Below, piece by piece: positions 36,653-44,735 of a stretch of 64,000 nucleotides of DNA (the first letter of the stretch is position 1; every line of letters starts with the position of its first letter). Under the pieces are notes generated by a model. The model was given only the letters and a program-made list of their open reading frames with translations. It was not told the DNA's origin and ran no database searches. This stretch comes from an uncultured bacterium. GTDB taxonomy: Bacteria; Cyanobacteriota; Vampirovibrionia; Gastranaerophilales; Gastranaerophilaceae. Position numbers and translations under genes: made by a program. The stretch is taken from the NCBI GenBank assembly GCA_949298985.1, contig CASFYV010000029.1, forward strand, positions 38,457 through 102,456. Direction: 5' to 3'.

Positions 36653-37355
36653 TTTAGTACAAATTTTTTCAACAGAAATAACAGGAATACATATTTGGAT
36701 GTTAATGTTCCTAGCTTCTTTTGCAGGTGGAATAATAGCATCAATTTCACCTTGTTCATTGGCAATGCTTCCTTTAATAGTAGGATATGTTGGCGGGTAT
36801 TCAAAAGAAACTCCAATAAGAACTTTTATTCAACTATGTTGCTTTATACTCGGAACTGCTATTGTTTTTTCTGTAATAGGAATTATTTGTGCCATAACAG
36901 GTAGTGTATTTGCATCCGCATTAGGAGGGTATTTTACTCTAATAATTGCATCATTACTTATAGTTATGGGACTTAAAATTACAGAAATCTTAGACTTTGA
37001 AATGCCTGTAATAATAAAATCTATGCCAGTTAATAATACGAATTCTTTATTTTTATATCCAATATTACTAGGTATAGCATTTGCCCTTGCTGGAACTCCT
37101 TGTTCTACTCCTATTTTAGCAGGAATTATGGCATTTGCAGCTATGGGAAAATCTCTTTTGGCAGCTGTTTTAATGTTGTTCTTATTTGCTTTAGGACAAG
37201 GAATTATATTAATTATCGCAGGGTTATTTACATCTAGCCTTAAAAATATAAAACAACATTCTAATATAACAAACGTAGTAACAAAAATAAGTGGAATACT
37301 TCTTATTCTAGTTGGGATTTATCTATATTACAAAGTGTTTAGTCCACTAATTTAA
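36645..37355 (+). CDS. ccdA: CcdA-type thiol-disulfide transmembrane transporter
   Basis: 236 residues with six hydrophobic helices. The two conserved Cys-Pro elements are ISPCSLAMLP in the first helix and AGTPCSTPILAG in the fourth. This is the CcdA/short DsbD family. It starts inside the end of the thioredoxin-like gene. The 3' end overlaps the convergent C_GCAxxG_C_C gene by 9 bp. Confidence 0.88.
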   Translation: MDNLVQIFSTEITGIHIWMLMFLASFAGGIIASISPCSLAMLPLIVGYVGGYSKETPIRTFIQLCCFILGTAIVFSVIGIICAITGSVFASALGGYFTLIIASLLIVMGLKITEILDFEMPVIIKSMPVNNTNSLFLYPILLGIAFALAGTPCSTPILAGIMAFAAMGKSLLAAVLMLFLFALGQGIILIIAGLFTSSLKNIKQHSNITNVVTKISGILLILVGIYLYYKVFSPLI

Positions 37356-37793
37356 AAATCTTCTCTCAATAATTTCAGAAGCTATTTTAATACAATTTTC
37401 ACAAGGTCTTTCTTCATAGTATTGTTCTGTTCTCGCAGATGGAATATAAGAATCAGAACCTTCTTCAAGACCTAAAATTTCTCTACAAATTATAGTCCCA
37501 CATTTAGATTTAAACTCTTCTGCAAGTTCTTGAATAAGCTTATAATGTTCCGCTTTAGCAATATCATTATTAGGAGAAGTATACCCTTTTAAAAAACCAG
37601 CAATCATAAACATTGCAGAAACTGCACCACAAACTTCTCTAAGCCTCCCCATGCCTCCACCAAAAGAGGAAGAAAGCTTTAACGCAGTTTTGTCATCCAA
37701 CCCGACTAAATCAGCAAAAGCCAACAAAACTGACTGAGCACAATTATATCCTTCTCTAAAATTATTACAAGCTTTTTTTGAATAAATACCCAT
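37347..37793 (-). CDS. C_GCAxxG_C_C family redox-type protein
   Basis: 148 residues from ATG 37793; the longer open frame to 38012 crosses the divergent gene and is not used. Conserved Cys pattern: NCAQSVL, then EVCGAVSAMFMIAG (the CGAxxG core), CGTIICREILG and PCENC near the C terminus. Members are predicted metal- or redox-binding, often near transporters or oxidoreductases; here the neighbours are the CcdA/thioredoxin genes. A TACAAT box 6 nt upstream of the ATG suggests a leaderless transcript. Confidence 0.8.
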   Translation of the reverse strand: MGIYSKKACNNFREGYNCAQSVLLAFADLVGLDDKTALKLSSSFGGGMGRLREVCGAVSAMFMIAGFLKGYTSPNNDIAKAEHYKLIQELAEEFKSKCGTIICREILGLEEGSDSYIPSARTEQYYEERPCENCIKIASEIIERRFLN

Positions 37794-37799
37794 AAAAAT

Positions 37800-37805
37800 A
37801 TTGTA
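37800..37805 (-). promoter_or_regulatory. -10 box positioned for leaderless transcription
   Basis: TACAAT on the minus strand with only 6 nt before the ATG at 37793. No Shine-Dalgarno is present between. The -35 is weak. Confidence 0.4.
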
Positions 37806-37872
37806 CAATAAAATGAACAAATAAAAAATAAAACTCGTTATATAATTGTAGAACTTGAAAGGAGAGTTTAAT

Positions 37873-38211
37873 ATGACAGACGAAAACAAAATTATAGAAG
37901 AAAAAACAACTTGTTTATGCCAAAACAAAGAATTCAGACATTTCGTAACAATAGCGGGCGGAAGTTTTGTCGGAGTATTTCTAGCATTAAGCCTTTTTGC
38001 AGCACTACACAAACCTCCAATGCCTCCAACTCCTCCAATCGCACCTTGTCCTTATGGATATCAAATGCCAAGACCCTGTCCTCATCATCATTTTGATAGA
38101 CAAGACCGAGGGGATTTTCATAAAAAAATGATAAAAAAACATCGTGCAGATAGAGCAGATAGACCAATCCCCCCAAGAGAAGATAGACCGGCTCCTGAAA
38201 TTGACGATTAA
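37873..38211 (+). CDS. small single-pass membrane protein with Pro/His/Asp-rich tail
   Basis: 112 residues from ATG 37873, chosen for AAAGGAG 8 nt upstream (a TTG at 37855 would absorb that site). A cytoplasmic N terminus with CLC is followed by one membrane helix (about 27-47). The tail is rich in Pro, His, Arg and Asp (PCPHHHFDRQDRGDFHKKM), suggesting metal or protein binding. Not a recognised family. Divergent from the C_GCAxxG gene, with about 80 bp between. Confidence 0.6.
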   Translation: MTDENKIIEEKTTCLCQNKEFRHFVTIAGGSFVGVFLALSLFAALHKPPMPPTPPIAPCPYGYQMPRPCPHHHFDRQDRGDFHKKMIKKHRADRADRPIPPREDRPAPEIDD

Positions 38212-38262
38212 TAAAAATTTTAAAAGTCTGCAAATTCCCATAATATCAAGATATAAAATCGT

Positions 38263-38300
38263 AAAAAGAAGAAGTAAAAAAACTTCTTCTTTTTGCTTGC
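38263..38300 (+). terminator. intrinsic terminator of the 37873 gene
   Basis: Stem AAAAAGAAGAAGT / ACTTCTTCTTTTT with an A-rich loop, followed by GCTTGC. Confidence 0.75.
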
Positions 38301-38344
38301 TATTTAAAAATGTTTATGAGAGAATAAACTTGTGACAGTTTAAT

Positions 38345-38471
38345 AAAAAAGACTTATGGCAAGGTAGCTCCCTGAGTGAGTGTAACGAACGAGATTATAG
38401 ATTTTGTGAGAGCAACGCTCGAAGCAACTGAGCCAATGATAATAAAAAAAAGACTTATGGCAAGGTAGCTC
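38345..38471 (+). repeat. direct repeat: partial duplicate of the tRNA-Met 5' end
   Basis: A 26-bp segment at 38345-38370 is repeated at 38446-38471. It covers the A-tract, GACTTATG and the first 12-13 nt of tRNA-Met (GGCAAGGTAGCTC). Between the copies lies about 75 bp of unrelated sequence (CTGAGTGAGTGTAACGAACG and onward). The layout looks like a remnant of an insertion at the tRNA or a duplication; no integrase is present. Confidence 0.6.
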
Positions 38472-38532
38472 AGTTGGTGAGAGCGCACGGCTCATACCCG
38501 TGAGGTCGAGAGTTCGAATCTCTCCCTTGCTA
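38459..38532 (+). tRNA. tRNA-Met (CAT), elongator type
   Basis: 74-nt cloverleaf. The acceptor GGCAAGG pairs with CCTTGCT (one G-U) and the discriminator is A. The anticodon stem CACGG/CCGTG encloses CTCATAC, anticodon CAT. The T-arm is AGAGTTCGAATCTCT. The 3' CCA is not encoded. The G1-U72 pair argues against the initiator. A tRNA-Ile with modified CAT cannot be fully excluded. Confidence 0.93.
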
Positions 38533-38660
38533 TTTTATTTTGTCTTTTTCACGGGTTATTCACCGTCCGCAGATTTTCAATCCCAATCGAATCGGACTCA
38601 AGTTTTCGTCCGCTTCTTTTGGAGCACACGGCTCCCTCTCGCAAAACTTGACATTTAGCA

Positions 38661-38684
38661 GTAGGTTGGGGTTTCTACCCCAAC
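38661..38684. repeat. REP-like palindrome, upstream copy
   Basis: A 24-bp unit starting GTAGGTTGGGG and ending CTACCCCAAC, with the core stem GTTGGGGT / ACCCCAAC. Its exact reverse complement occurs at 38969-38992 inside the adjacent transposase gene. The rest of 38533-38710 has no ORF and contains another stem, CAAGTTTT / AAAACTTG, enclosing GGAGC / GCTCC. Confidence 0.8.
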
Positions 38685-38710
38685 AAAAATCTTTGATATA
38701 AAATTAAAAT

Positions 38711-39241
38711 ATGAATTATAAACGTATTTTTATCAAAAATAGTTTCGTTCATATAATTATTGTTTCGTACAATCGTAAAAATATATTTATTGAAAATATA
38801 GAACTTTTACGTCTATCATTTAGAAATGCAAAACAATTTTTTAAATTTGAGCTTGTAGCAATATGTATTCTGCCTAATCATATTCACATAATATTAAATC
38901 CTGACAATATTAAAGAATATCCTAAAATTATTACTTCTATAAAATATTATTTTTCTAAAAATTATAATGTTGGGGTAGAAACCCCAACCTACGGTTATTT
39001 AAATAAGGGTGAAAAAGGTATCTTTCAACGCAGATATTTTGAACATACAATTCTTTCAGAAGAAGAATTAAACAATCAAATTGACTATATTCACTACAAT
39101 CCTATAAAACATAATCTTGTAAATAATGTTAAGGATTGGGAATATTCATCTTTTCACAAGTATGTCAAACAAAATTTGTATGATATTAATTGGGGAAGTT
39201 CAAAAGATGTTGAAAATATCATAAATTTAGATTTTGAATAA
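38711..39241 (+). CDS. REP-associated tyrosine transposase (RAYT, Y1/HUH family)
   Basis: 176 residues. HUH motif in ILPNHIHIIL (about residues 57-66), catalytic-Tyr region NQIDYIHYNPIKHNLV (about 136-151), then WEYSSFHKY. These are RAYT/IS200-like features. Single-copy RAYT proteins act on REP palindromes at their ends. Here the matching palindrome lies 27 bp upstream and again within the gene, in frame, encoding VGVETPTY. No second end is obvious. The frame is intact. Confidence 0.85.
   Translation: MNYKRIFIKNSFVHIIIVSYNRKNIFIENIELLRLSFRNAKQFFKFELVAICILPNHIHIILNPDNIKEYPKIITSIKYYFSKNYNVGVETPTYGYLNKGEKGIFQRRYFEHTILSEEELNNQIDYIHYNPIKHNLVNNVKDWEYSSFHKYVKQNLYDINWGSSKDVENIINLDFE
38969..38992. 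repeat. REP-like palindrome inside the transposase coding sequence
   Basis: Exact 24-bp reverse complement of 38661-38684, within codons for about residues 87-94 of the transposase, keeping the reading frame. Confidence 0.85.
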
Positions 39242-39607
39242 TCAATCTTTGTGTTAATCTTGCTCAAATCATGTTGTAATTTAACGGGACATTTTATCTG
39301 AACGCATAAAAAGATTATTCGGCAAAGTTGGCTTTGTGTTTGAACTTTGACGGTCGGAAGTAATCGTTTTATATGTTACAAAACGGTCTTTTACTGGTCT
39401 TGATTATCCGATTACTGTCCAAGAATTGTCTTAAATTTTCTATTTTAAAACCAATGTTATAGCCTATTTCGTCCTCATAATTTTACTTGTACGGATAAAA
39501 CGATTATTTTACATTTTAAGCAAATAAAGTCCGGTTCGTATATTGAATAAAATTATGTCCTAATGATATAAAAGAAGGAAAAAAGGAACACATTTCCGAC
39601 TTCAGAG
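39242..39607. other. gene-free degraded stretch
   Basis: No intact ORF. On the minus strand short open pieces remain, such as GYNIGFKIENLRQFLDSN ending at a stop, and SIYEPDFICLKCKI. They hint at decayed coding sequence, but neither is recognised. No tRNA, terminator or repeat was seen. Confidence 0.4.
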
Positions 39608-39811
39608 TTAATCTGTATGTATGGACGAATATATAAGTATAAGCAAAGCTTTTAGAGCCTCTCTCGTTGAAAAAATTGCTGCAAGCGCCATTTTTAAATC
39701 GTTCATCCCTATTAATGTTTCAAGGGGAAGTTTTGTTTTGGCTAAACCAAAAAGTTTTTTATTTTATTTAGTAAAAATTAAATCATATTTTGTATAATCT
39801 TTATTTGACAT
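39608..39811 (-). pseudogene. small gene interrupted by an in-frame stop
   Basis: ATG at 39811 with GAGGTT just upstream. The frame reads MSNKDYTKYDLIFTK, hits TAA at 39764-39766, then continues in the same frame as NKKLFGLAKTKLPLETLIG and onward to TAA at 39608. That gives about 66 residues with one nonsense codon. The Shine-Dalgarno overlaps the end of the preceding ORF, as in an operon. Product unknown. Confidence 0.5.
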
Positions 39812-39812
39812 T

Positions 39813-40082
39813 TTAACCTCCTACGCTTTCTTTAACATAATCATTTAAAATACAAAAAATACTTTCTTCATCCAAAAGAAGTTCCATATTCAGTTTTTCA
39901 TCATTTAATTTATAAATATTTTGAACAGCTGCTATAGATACCGTATCTTCATTCATAACTGGAATAACATCAAATCGATATTTCCCAATAGGGGTGCATT
40001 TTTTATTGCGACAATAAATCCCTAAATCAAAATTTTTAATTAATTTTTGGTTATGTAATAAAATCTTTTCATTATTAGACAA
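39813..40082 (-). CDS. small protein of unknown function, in a decaying region
   Basis: 89 residues, not recognised; GIYCRNKKCTPIGKY has a Cys pair, and the rest is acidic and helical. There is no clear Shine-Dalgarno. Neighbours on both sides are broken, so this may be a remnant of a larger gene rather than a full protein. Confidence 0.4.
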   Translation of the reverse strand: MSNNEKILLHNQKLIKNFDLGIYCRNKKCTPIGKYRFDVIPVMNEDTVSIAAVQNIYKLNDEKLNMELLLDEESIFCILNDYVKESVGG

Positions 40083-40192
40083 AATTTTTCTTTAGTTTGA
40101 AATAAGATTTTATACTGCAAAATATTTGTATAAACAGCAGCTAAATCACTGAGGAGTTATAAATACACAGCTTTTTGTTCATAAGTTGCAGC

Positions 40193-40554
40193 TTAATAGT
40201 ATTTTTTATAACTTTTAGTTTTATCTCTATTTTTCAAAATGGCTTCATAACTTGCGACAAAAGGAAGTACAAAAGCATTATCACTCAGTCCATTATTTCC
40301 GAATTCAGGTGAAAATCTTCGTTAATATCTAAAAAACTATCCATATAAATTTTTTTGGATTCAATTAAGTTATTAATTATTACTTGATACAATTCTTGTT
40401 TGCCACCAAAATAATAAGAAATCATACAAATATTAATATCTGCACTCTTGCAAATTTCTCTTATACTTATACCATCATATCCTTTTTGAGCAAAAAGTTT
40501 AATTGCTACATTTAAAATTTTTTCTTTAGAATTTTGATCAAATTTCTGCTTCAT
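40193..40554 (-). pseudogene. truncated/frameshifted TetR-family regulator
   Basis: The intact N-terminal HTH domain (residues 1-60) is clear: KEKILNVAIKLFAQKGYDGI, SIREICKSADINICMISYYF. The frame then ends at residue 89 (TGA at 40285), against about 190 residues in the family. Just before that stop another frame continues for about 33 codons (NNGLSDNAFVLPFVASYEAI and on) to TAA at 40193, consistent with a frameshift and loss of the ligand domain. DNA binding may survive. Confidence 0.6.
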
Positions 40555-40570
40555 ATTATTATATATAAAA

Positions 40571-40580
40571 CAAACGTTTG
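40571..40580. promoter_or_regulatory. TetR-type operator palindrome
   Basis: CAAACGTTTG, a perfect 10-bp palindrome 16 bp upstream of the TetR-family ATG and between it and the divergent efflux-adaptor remnant. Typical placement for autoregulation. Confidence 0.55.
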
Positions 40581-40676
40581 ATTTATCAAAAGCTAAGCAA
40601 TTTTTTTTATTAATAATTTAAACTTACTCAAAAATATTCTAATAGTCATTTTAACTGTTATAAATAATCATTTCTG

Positions 40677-41117
40677 GTGTTTCTTTATAATATTTATGAT
40701 GGTCAAGCAGTAGATGTTTATATCCCAGAAAAACCTCCGCAAAAATTTAAAGGATATATTTCTCAAATTTCAGGTAAGCTGGACAATATATCGCGTTCAA
40801 TGGAAGTCGCTCTTATTATTCCAAATGATGAAAAATCAGTTTTATATAATGGGCTTTATGTTAAAACCAAAATTAATATTAAAGGCAAAGAAAAGATTTT
40901 AACAATAAATCCTTCTTGTTTAGTTACTTTAAATTCTCCTGAACAGCATGTAATACAAGTAAAAGATGATTCTACAATACATTTCTTAAAAATAAAACAT
41001 GGAAGAGACTTAGATGATAGAATAGAAATATTAGAATGGCTGAAGGGTGATGAACTTCTTATTACAAACATAAAGGATGTTTTAAAAGAAGGACAAAAAG
41101 TTAAATATCAAAAATAA
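40677..41117 (+). pseudogene. C-terminal remnant of an efflux periplasmic adaptor (RND/ABC membrane-fusion protein)
   Basis: 146 codons from a GTG. YDGQAVDVYIPEKPPQKFKG, then SRSMEVALIIPN and LYNGLYVKTKINI match the beta-barrel and proximal domains of MacA/AcrA-type adaptors. The N-terminal anchor, lipoyl and hairpin parts are missing: the frame closes at a TAA (40665) and no ribosome-binding site precedes it. With the truncated TetR gene alongside, this is a decayed TetR-controlled efflux locus. Confidence 0.65.
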
Positions 41118-41121
41118 ATTT

Positions 41122-41823
41122 TCATATTTGAGTTTTATTTAATCTGGCAGTAATTCTTCTGATTCTTTCTTTTAAATAATCACTTTCTCTTTGTTGTCCT
41201 AATTCAATATAAATGTTTTTAGATTTTTCATAAAGATTTATAGCATCTTCAGGTTTTTTTCTCTCTAACATTCCAGCTATGTCAGAGTATGTAAATGCAA
41301 GTTGTGTTTTTACGCTTTTTTTGGATGTAGGAGCTCGATGAATACTTACGTAATTTTTTAAATTTTCATCATAATTCTCTATAACATTTTTACAACAAGC
41401 TTTTTTTTGTCTAAGTATACTAAAAAGAGCTTTTCTATCATTATTATTCCTATATAAATATTCTAAATCAGTTAGTCTTGCAAGTTCGTGAAAACCATCT
41501 TTATTTTTTCGACTATTTTCCAGGGCAATTTTTAGGAAATCTTCGGCTTTTGGAAAATTTAAATTAACGCAAATTTTACTTAGTTCATTTATAAATAAAT
41601 CACTTAAACCGAATTGGCCGTTTTCGCTTAATTGTTTTGATAAGTTTAAAGTTTTTTCACAAAAATCATCAACTTTTTTTTCTCTAATAAATAAATCTCC
41701 AATAGTTTTAAAATCAGATTTTGTAGAAACAATATCTTGAGTTTTAGCCAAGCAACGTTCGCTAAATTCTTCATAAGCTTTTGTTATAAAATTTTGATCC
41801 CCTAATCTAAATAAAACTTTCAT
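41122..41823 (-). CDS. helical TPR-like protein of unknown function
   Basis: 233 residues, soluble, all-helical appearance. Degenerate TPR units near the C terminus (AFTYSDIAGMLERKKPEDAI, NLYEKSKNIYIELGQ). It ends 4 bp from the adaptor remnant and is divergent from recG. Function not inferred. Confidence 0.6.
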   Translation of the reverse strand: MKVLFRLGDQNFITKAYEEFSERCLAKTQDIVSTKSDFKTIGDLFIREKKVDDFCEKTLNLSKQLSENGQFGLSDLFINELSKICVNLNFPKAEDFLKIALENSRKNKDGFHELARLTDLEYLYRNNNDRKALFSILRQKKACCKNVIENYDENLKNYVSIHRAPTSKKSVKTQLAFTYSDIAGMLERKKPEDAINLYEKSKNIYIELGQQRESDYLKERIRRITARLNKTQI

Positions 41824-41893
41824 ATATTAATAAAGTATCATAAGTAGAAAAAATTGCGTTATTTATTACTTTTGGTAAACTAAAGATTTATAG

Positions 41894-41899
41894 TATAAT
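41894..41899 (+). promoter_or_regulatory. -10 box of recG, leaderless arrangement
   Basis: TATAAT with 6 nt before the ATG at 41906, so transcription should start at or next to the start codon. A -35-like TTGGTA lies about 16 bp upstream. No Shine-Dalgarno. Confidence 0.5.
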
Positions 41900-41905
41900 T
41901 TTTTC

Positions 41906-44269
41906 ATGGAAAATCTTGAACAGATAAAAAAAGCTATTGAAATTGAAGTAAAGTATAAATATATCAATATAAATGGTAAAAGTAGGAGTTTTTCTTCGTT
42001 TATATGTTCAGAATTAAGAAGAGAAATAAAATGTTCTAAAAATCCTAAGTGGAAAGTCCTTTTAGAACATTTTGAACGCTATCAGATGGATACACTTCCT
42101 CAAAGAAAAAAATCGTTAGAAAGACTTATAAATGTAATAAAATCTGAACTTAATCCACAAAAAGAAATTGAAAAAGATAACAATTTAAATTTAAAATCTG
42201 ATGTAATGTATCTTAAAGGGATTGGTCCTAAGATTGCTTATATATTGAATAAACTTGGTATTTATACGGTATCGGATTTATTATATTATTTTCCAAGAAA
42301 ACATGTTGATTATTCAACAAGGACAAAAATTCGAGATTTAGAGGTTGGAGAAAATACTACAATTTTTGGTGTTATTCGCTCTGTTGAAGCTTTTACAACA
42401 AAAAATAATTTAGGTGTTGTAAAGGTTAAAATAAATGATGGTACAGGTAATATCGGGTTGAACTTTTTTTCAGCAAGGAGTAGCAAGCATATTTTAGAAA
42501 GAATGAAATCACAATTTCCTAAAGGTTCTGGCATTATGGTTTCAGGAACTGTAAAATTAAATTCTTATGATGGGATGCTTACATTAGATAAACCAACTTA
42601 TTCTATTATGGATGAGGATATTTTAAATCCATCAAATCTAAATCTTGCAAGAATTGTTCCTATTTATTCTTTAAGTGAAAATTTGAATATTAAAACACTT
42701 AGAAAAGCTATTTTTAATGTAATTCAGCTTTTTAAAAATGATATTGAAACAGTTTTACCTAAATATATTGTTGATAAATATAATTTATTTGAAAAAAAAG
42801 AGGCTCTAGAGCAAATTCATTTTCCAAAAGACAATGAATCTTTGCAAAAAGCGAGGTTTAGTCTTGTATTTGAAGAATTCTTTTTGATTCAGCTAAGGCT
42901 TGCAATTTTAAGAGAAGAAAATAGTAAAAATATTTTATCTATTCCGCTTGAAATAAAAAAAGACGGGCTTGTAATGAATTTTATCAATTCGTTACCGTTT
43001 GAACTTACACAAGCCCAAAAACGTGCAGTAAATGAAATATTGAATGATTTGCATTCTGATAAACCTATGCAAAGACTTTTACAAGGAGATGTAGGAAGTG
43101 GAAAAACTGTCGTTGCAACTATTATGTTGCTTGCGGCCGTAGAAAATGGTTATCAAGCTGCGATTATGGCACCTACAGAAATACTTGCTCAGCAGCATTA
43201 TAATAATCTTATAAAATGGCTTACGCCTCTAGGACTTAAGGTAGAATTACTGATAGGAAGTATTGGTAAAAAACAACGAAGAGAATCTGAAACAAATCTA
43301 AGGAATGGGCAAGCAAATATTGCAGTAGGGACACACGCTTTAATACAGGATGGAGTTGAGTTTGCTAATTTGGGGGCAGTTGTAATTGATGAACAGCATA
43401 GATTTGGGGTAAAACAAAGGCTAGCTTTAAGAAAAAAATCTCAAAATCCGCAAATTTTAACAATGACAGCTACTCCTATTCCAAGAACGCTTGCGATTAC
43501 AATGAATGGGGATTTGGATTTAACAATAATTGATGAACTTCCAAAGGGTAGAAAGCCAATTATTACAACGCTTGCTAATTCAAGACGACAAATTTCTGAT
43601 CTTATAAGAAAAGAGGTAGATGCCGGACGTCAAGCTTATATTGTTTATCCTTTGATAGAAGAAAGTGAAACATTATCTGCTAAGGCAGCCACGATTGAAA
43701 AAGAAAAATGGCAGAATGAAATTTTTCCAGAATATAAAATCGGACTTTTACACGGGAAATTGAAAAATGATGAAAAAGATGATGTGATGGAAAAATTTAA
43801 AAACAAAGAATATGATGTCTTAGTTTCTACTACAGTAGTAGAAGTTGGGGTAGATGTCCCTAATGCAACAGTAATAGTAATAGAAAATGCTGAACGATTT
43901 GGCTTATCTCAGCTTCATCAGCTAAGGGGTAGAGTAGGTAGAAGTGATTTGCAATCTTATTGTATTTTATCTTCTAATACAAAATCACAAGAAACAAAGG
44001 CTCGTTTAAATATTATGACTCAAACAAATGACGGGTTTGTAATTGCCGAAAAAGATTTGCAGCTTAGAGGTCCTGGAGAATTTTTAGGCACAAGACAAAG
44101 CGGGCTTCCTGATATGATTATTGCTGATATAGTGAATGATGCAAAAGTTCTTGAATTAGCAAGGAGTGAAGCGATTAATTTTGTTAAAAACTATAATATT
44201 GAAGATTATCCGATATTAAAAGAAGCTAAAAGCCTTAATTATGATGGTGACCTATTCGAGGCAGGATAA
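41906..44269 (+). CDS. recG: ATP-dependent DNA helicase RecG
   Basis: Branch-migration helicase that remodels stalled forks. 787 residues. N-terminal extension of about 90 residues, then the OB/wedge domain (YLKGIGPKIAYIL, YYFPRKHVDYS). Helicase motifs: Walker A GDVGSGKTVVA, DEQHRFGVKQR, TATPIPRTLAIT, VEVGVDVPNAT and QLRGRVGRS. This full RecG set leaves little doubt. Its coding strand is clearly G/T-richer than plus-strand genes left of 38 kb. Confidence 0.96.
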   Translation: MENLEQIKKAIEIEVKYKYININGKSRSFSSFICSELRREIKCSKNPKWKVLLEHFERYQMDTLPQRKKSLERLINVIKSELNPQKEIEKDNNLNLKSDVMYLKGIGPKIAYILNKLGIYTVSDLLYYFPRKHVDYSTRTKIRDLEVGENTTIFGVIRSVEAFTTKNNLGVVKVKINDGTGNIGLNFFSARSSKHILERMKSQFPKGSGIMVSGTVKLNSYDGMLTLDKPTYSIMDEDILNPSNLNLARIVPIYSLSENLNIKTLRKAIFNVIQLFKNDIETVLPKYIVDKYNLFEKKEALEQIHFPKDNESLQKARFSLVFEEFFLIQLRLAILREENSKNILSIPLEIKKDGLVMNFINSLPFELTQAQKRAVNEILNDLHSDKPMQRLLQGDVGSGKTVVATIMLLAAVENGYQAAIMAPTEILAQQHYNNLIKWLTPLGLKVELLIGSIGKKQRRESETNLRNGQANIAVGTHALIQDGVEFANLGAVVIDEQHRFGVKQRLALRKKSQNPQILTMTATPIPRTLAITMNGDLDLTIIDELPKGRKPIITTLANSRRQISDLIRKEVDAGRQAYIVYPLIEESETLSAKAATIEKEKWQNEIFPEYKIGLLHGKLKNDEKDDVMEKFKNKEYDVLVSTTVVEVGVDVPNATVIVIENAERFGLSQLHQLRGRVGRSDLQSYCILSSNTKSQETKARLNIMTQTNDGFVIAEKDLQLRGPGEFLGTRQSGLPDMIIADIVNDAKVLELARSEAINFVKNYNIEDYPILKEAKSLNYDGDLFEAG

Positions 44270-44274
44270 AGTTT

Positions 44275-44631
44275 TTATGTTTTATCTAAATATGCACAAG
44301 GAATATTTTCTTCTCTAAGATATTGTATTCCCCACTTATTTAGTTCTATTATCGCAGGAATGAGAGATTCACCTCTTTGTGTAAGTGAATATTCTGTTTT
44401 AGGAGGTACTGTCGGGTATAGTTTTCTATTAATAATACCATCCCTTTCTAATTCTTTTAGCTGCTGAATCAACATTTTAGGAGTAGCATGCGGTATAAGT
44501 TTTTTTAGTTCGCTGTATCTTAAAGTTTTATCAATAAGGTGTCCAATAATAACACCTTTATATTTCCCGCCAATAATGTCCATAGTAACTTCTAGCGGGC
44601 ATTGATATTTTTCTTTTTTTAATTTTGTCAT
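44275..44631 (-). CDS. HxlR-family transcriptional regulator
   Basis: 118 residues. Winged-helix with the family pattern: CPLEVTMDIIGGKYKGVIIGHL, RYSELKKLIPHATPKMLIQQL and LERDGIINR. The N-terminal Cys (CPLE) is the redox-sensing Cys in some members. Divergent from the metallo-hydrolase at 44736, a frequent arrangement for HxlR regulators and their target. Confidence 0.88.
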   Translation of the reverse strand: MTKLKKEKYQCPLEVTMDIIGGKYKGVIIGHLIDKTLRYSELKKLIPHATPKMLIQQLKELERDGIINRKLYPTVPPKTEYSLTQRGESLIPAIIELNKWGIQYLREENIPCAYLDKT

Positions 44632-44647
44632 ATTAAATCCTCTAATT

Positions 44648-44663
44648 TACTTTTTGGTAAGTA
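44648..44663. promoter_or_regulatory. candidate HxlR operator
   Basis: Inverted repeat TACTT-N6-AAGTA in the divergent intergenic region. The octamer ACTTTTTG here also pairs with CAAAAAGT at 44687-44694. Confidence 0.45.
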
Positions 44664-44735
44664 TTATACATAAAAGTATATTCTTGTCAAAAAGTGAATA
44701 ATTATTTAAAATATAGTTGAAAAAAGGAGAATAAT

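Noticed and set aside
37794..38012. Long N-terminal extension of the C_GCAxxG_C_C protein
   Set aside because: It runs antisense through the promoter and 5' half of the 37873 gene, and the family starts at the MGIYSKKAC region.
38550..38720. Origin of replication with DnaA boxes
   Set aside because: Only single weak TTATTCACC/TTATCCGAT-like words were found, no cluster; kept only as a skew-based hypothesis.
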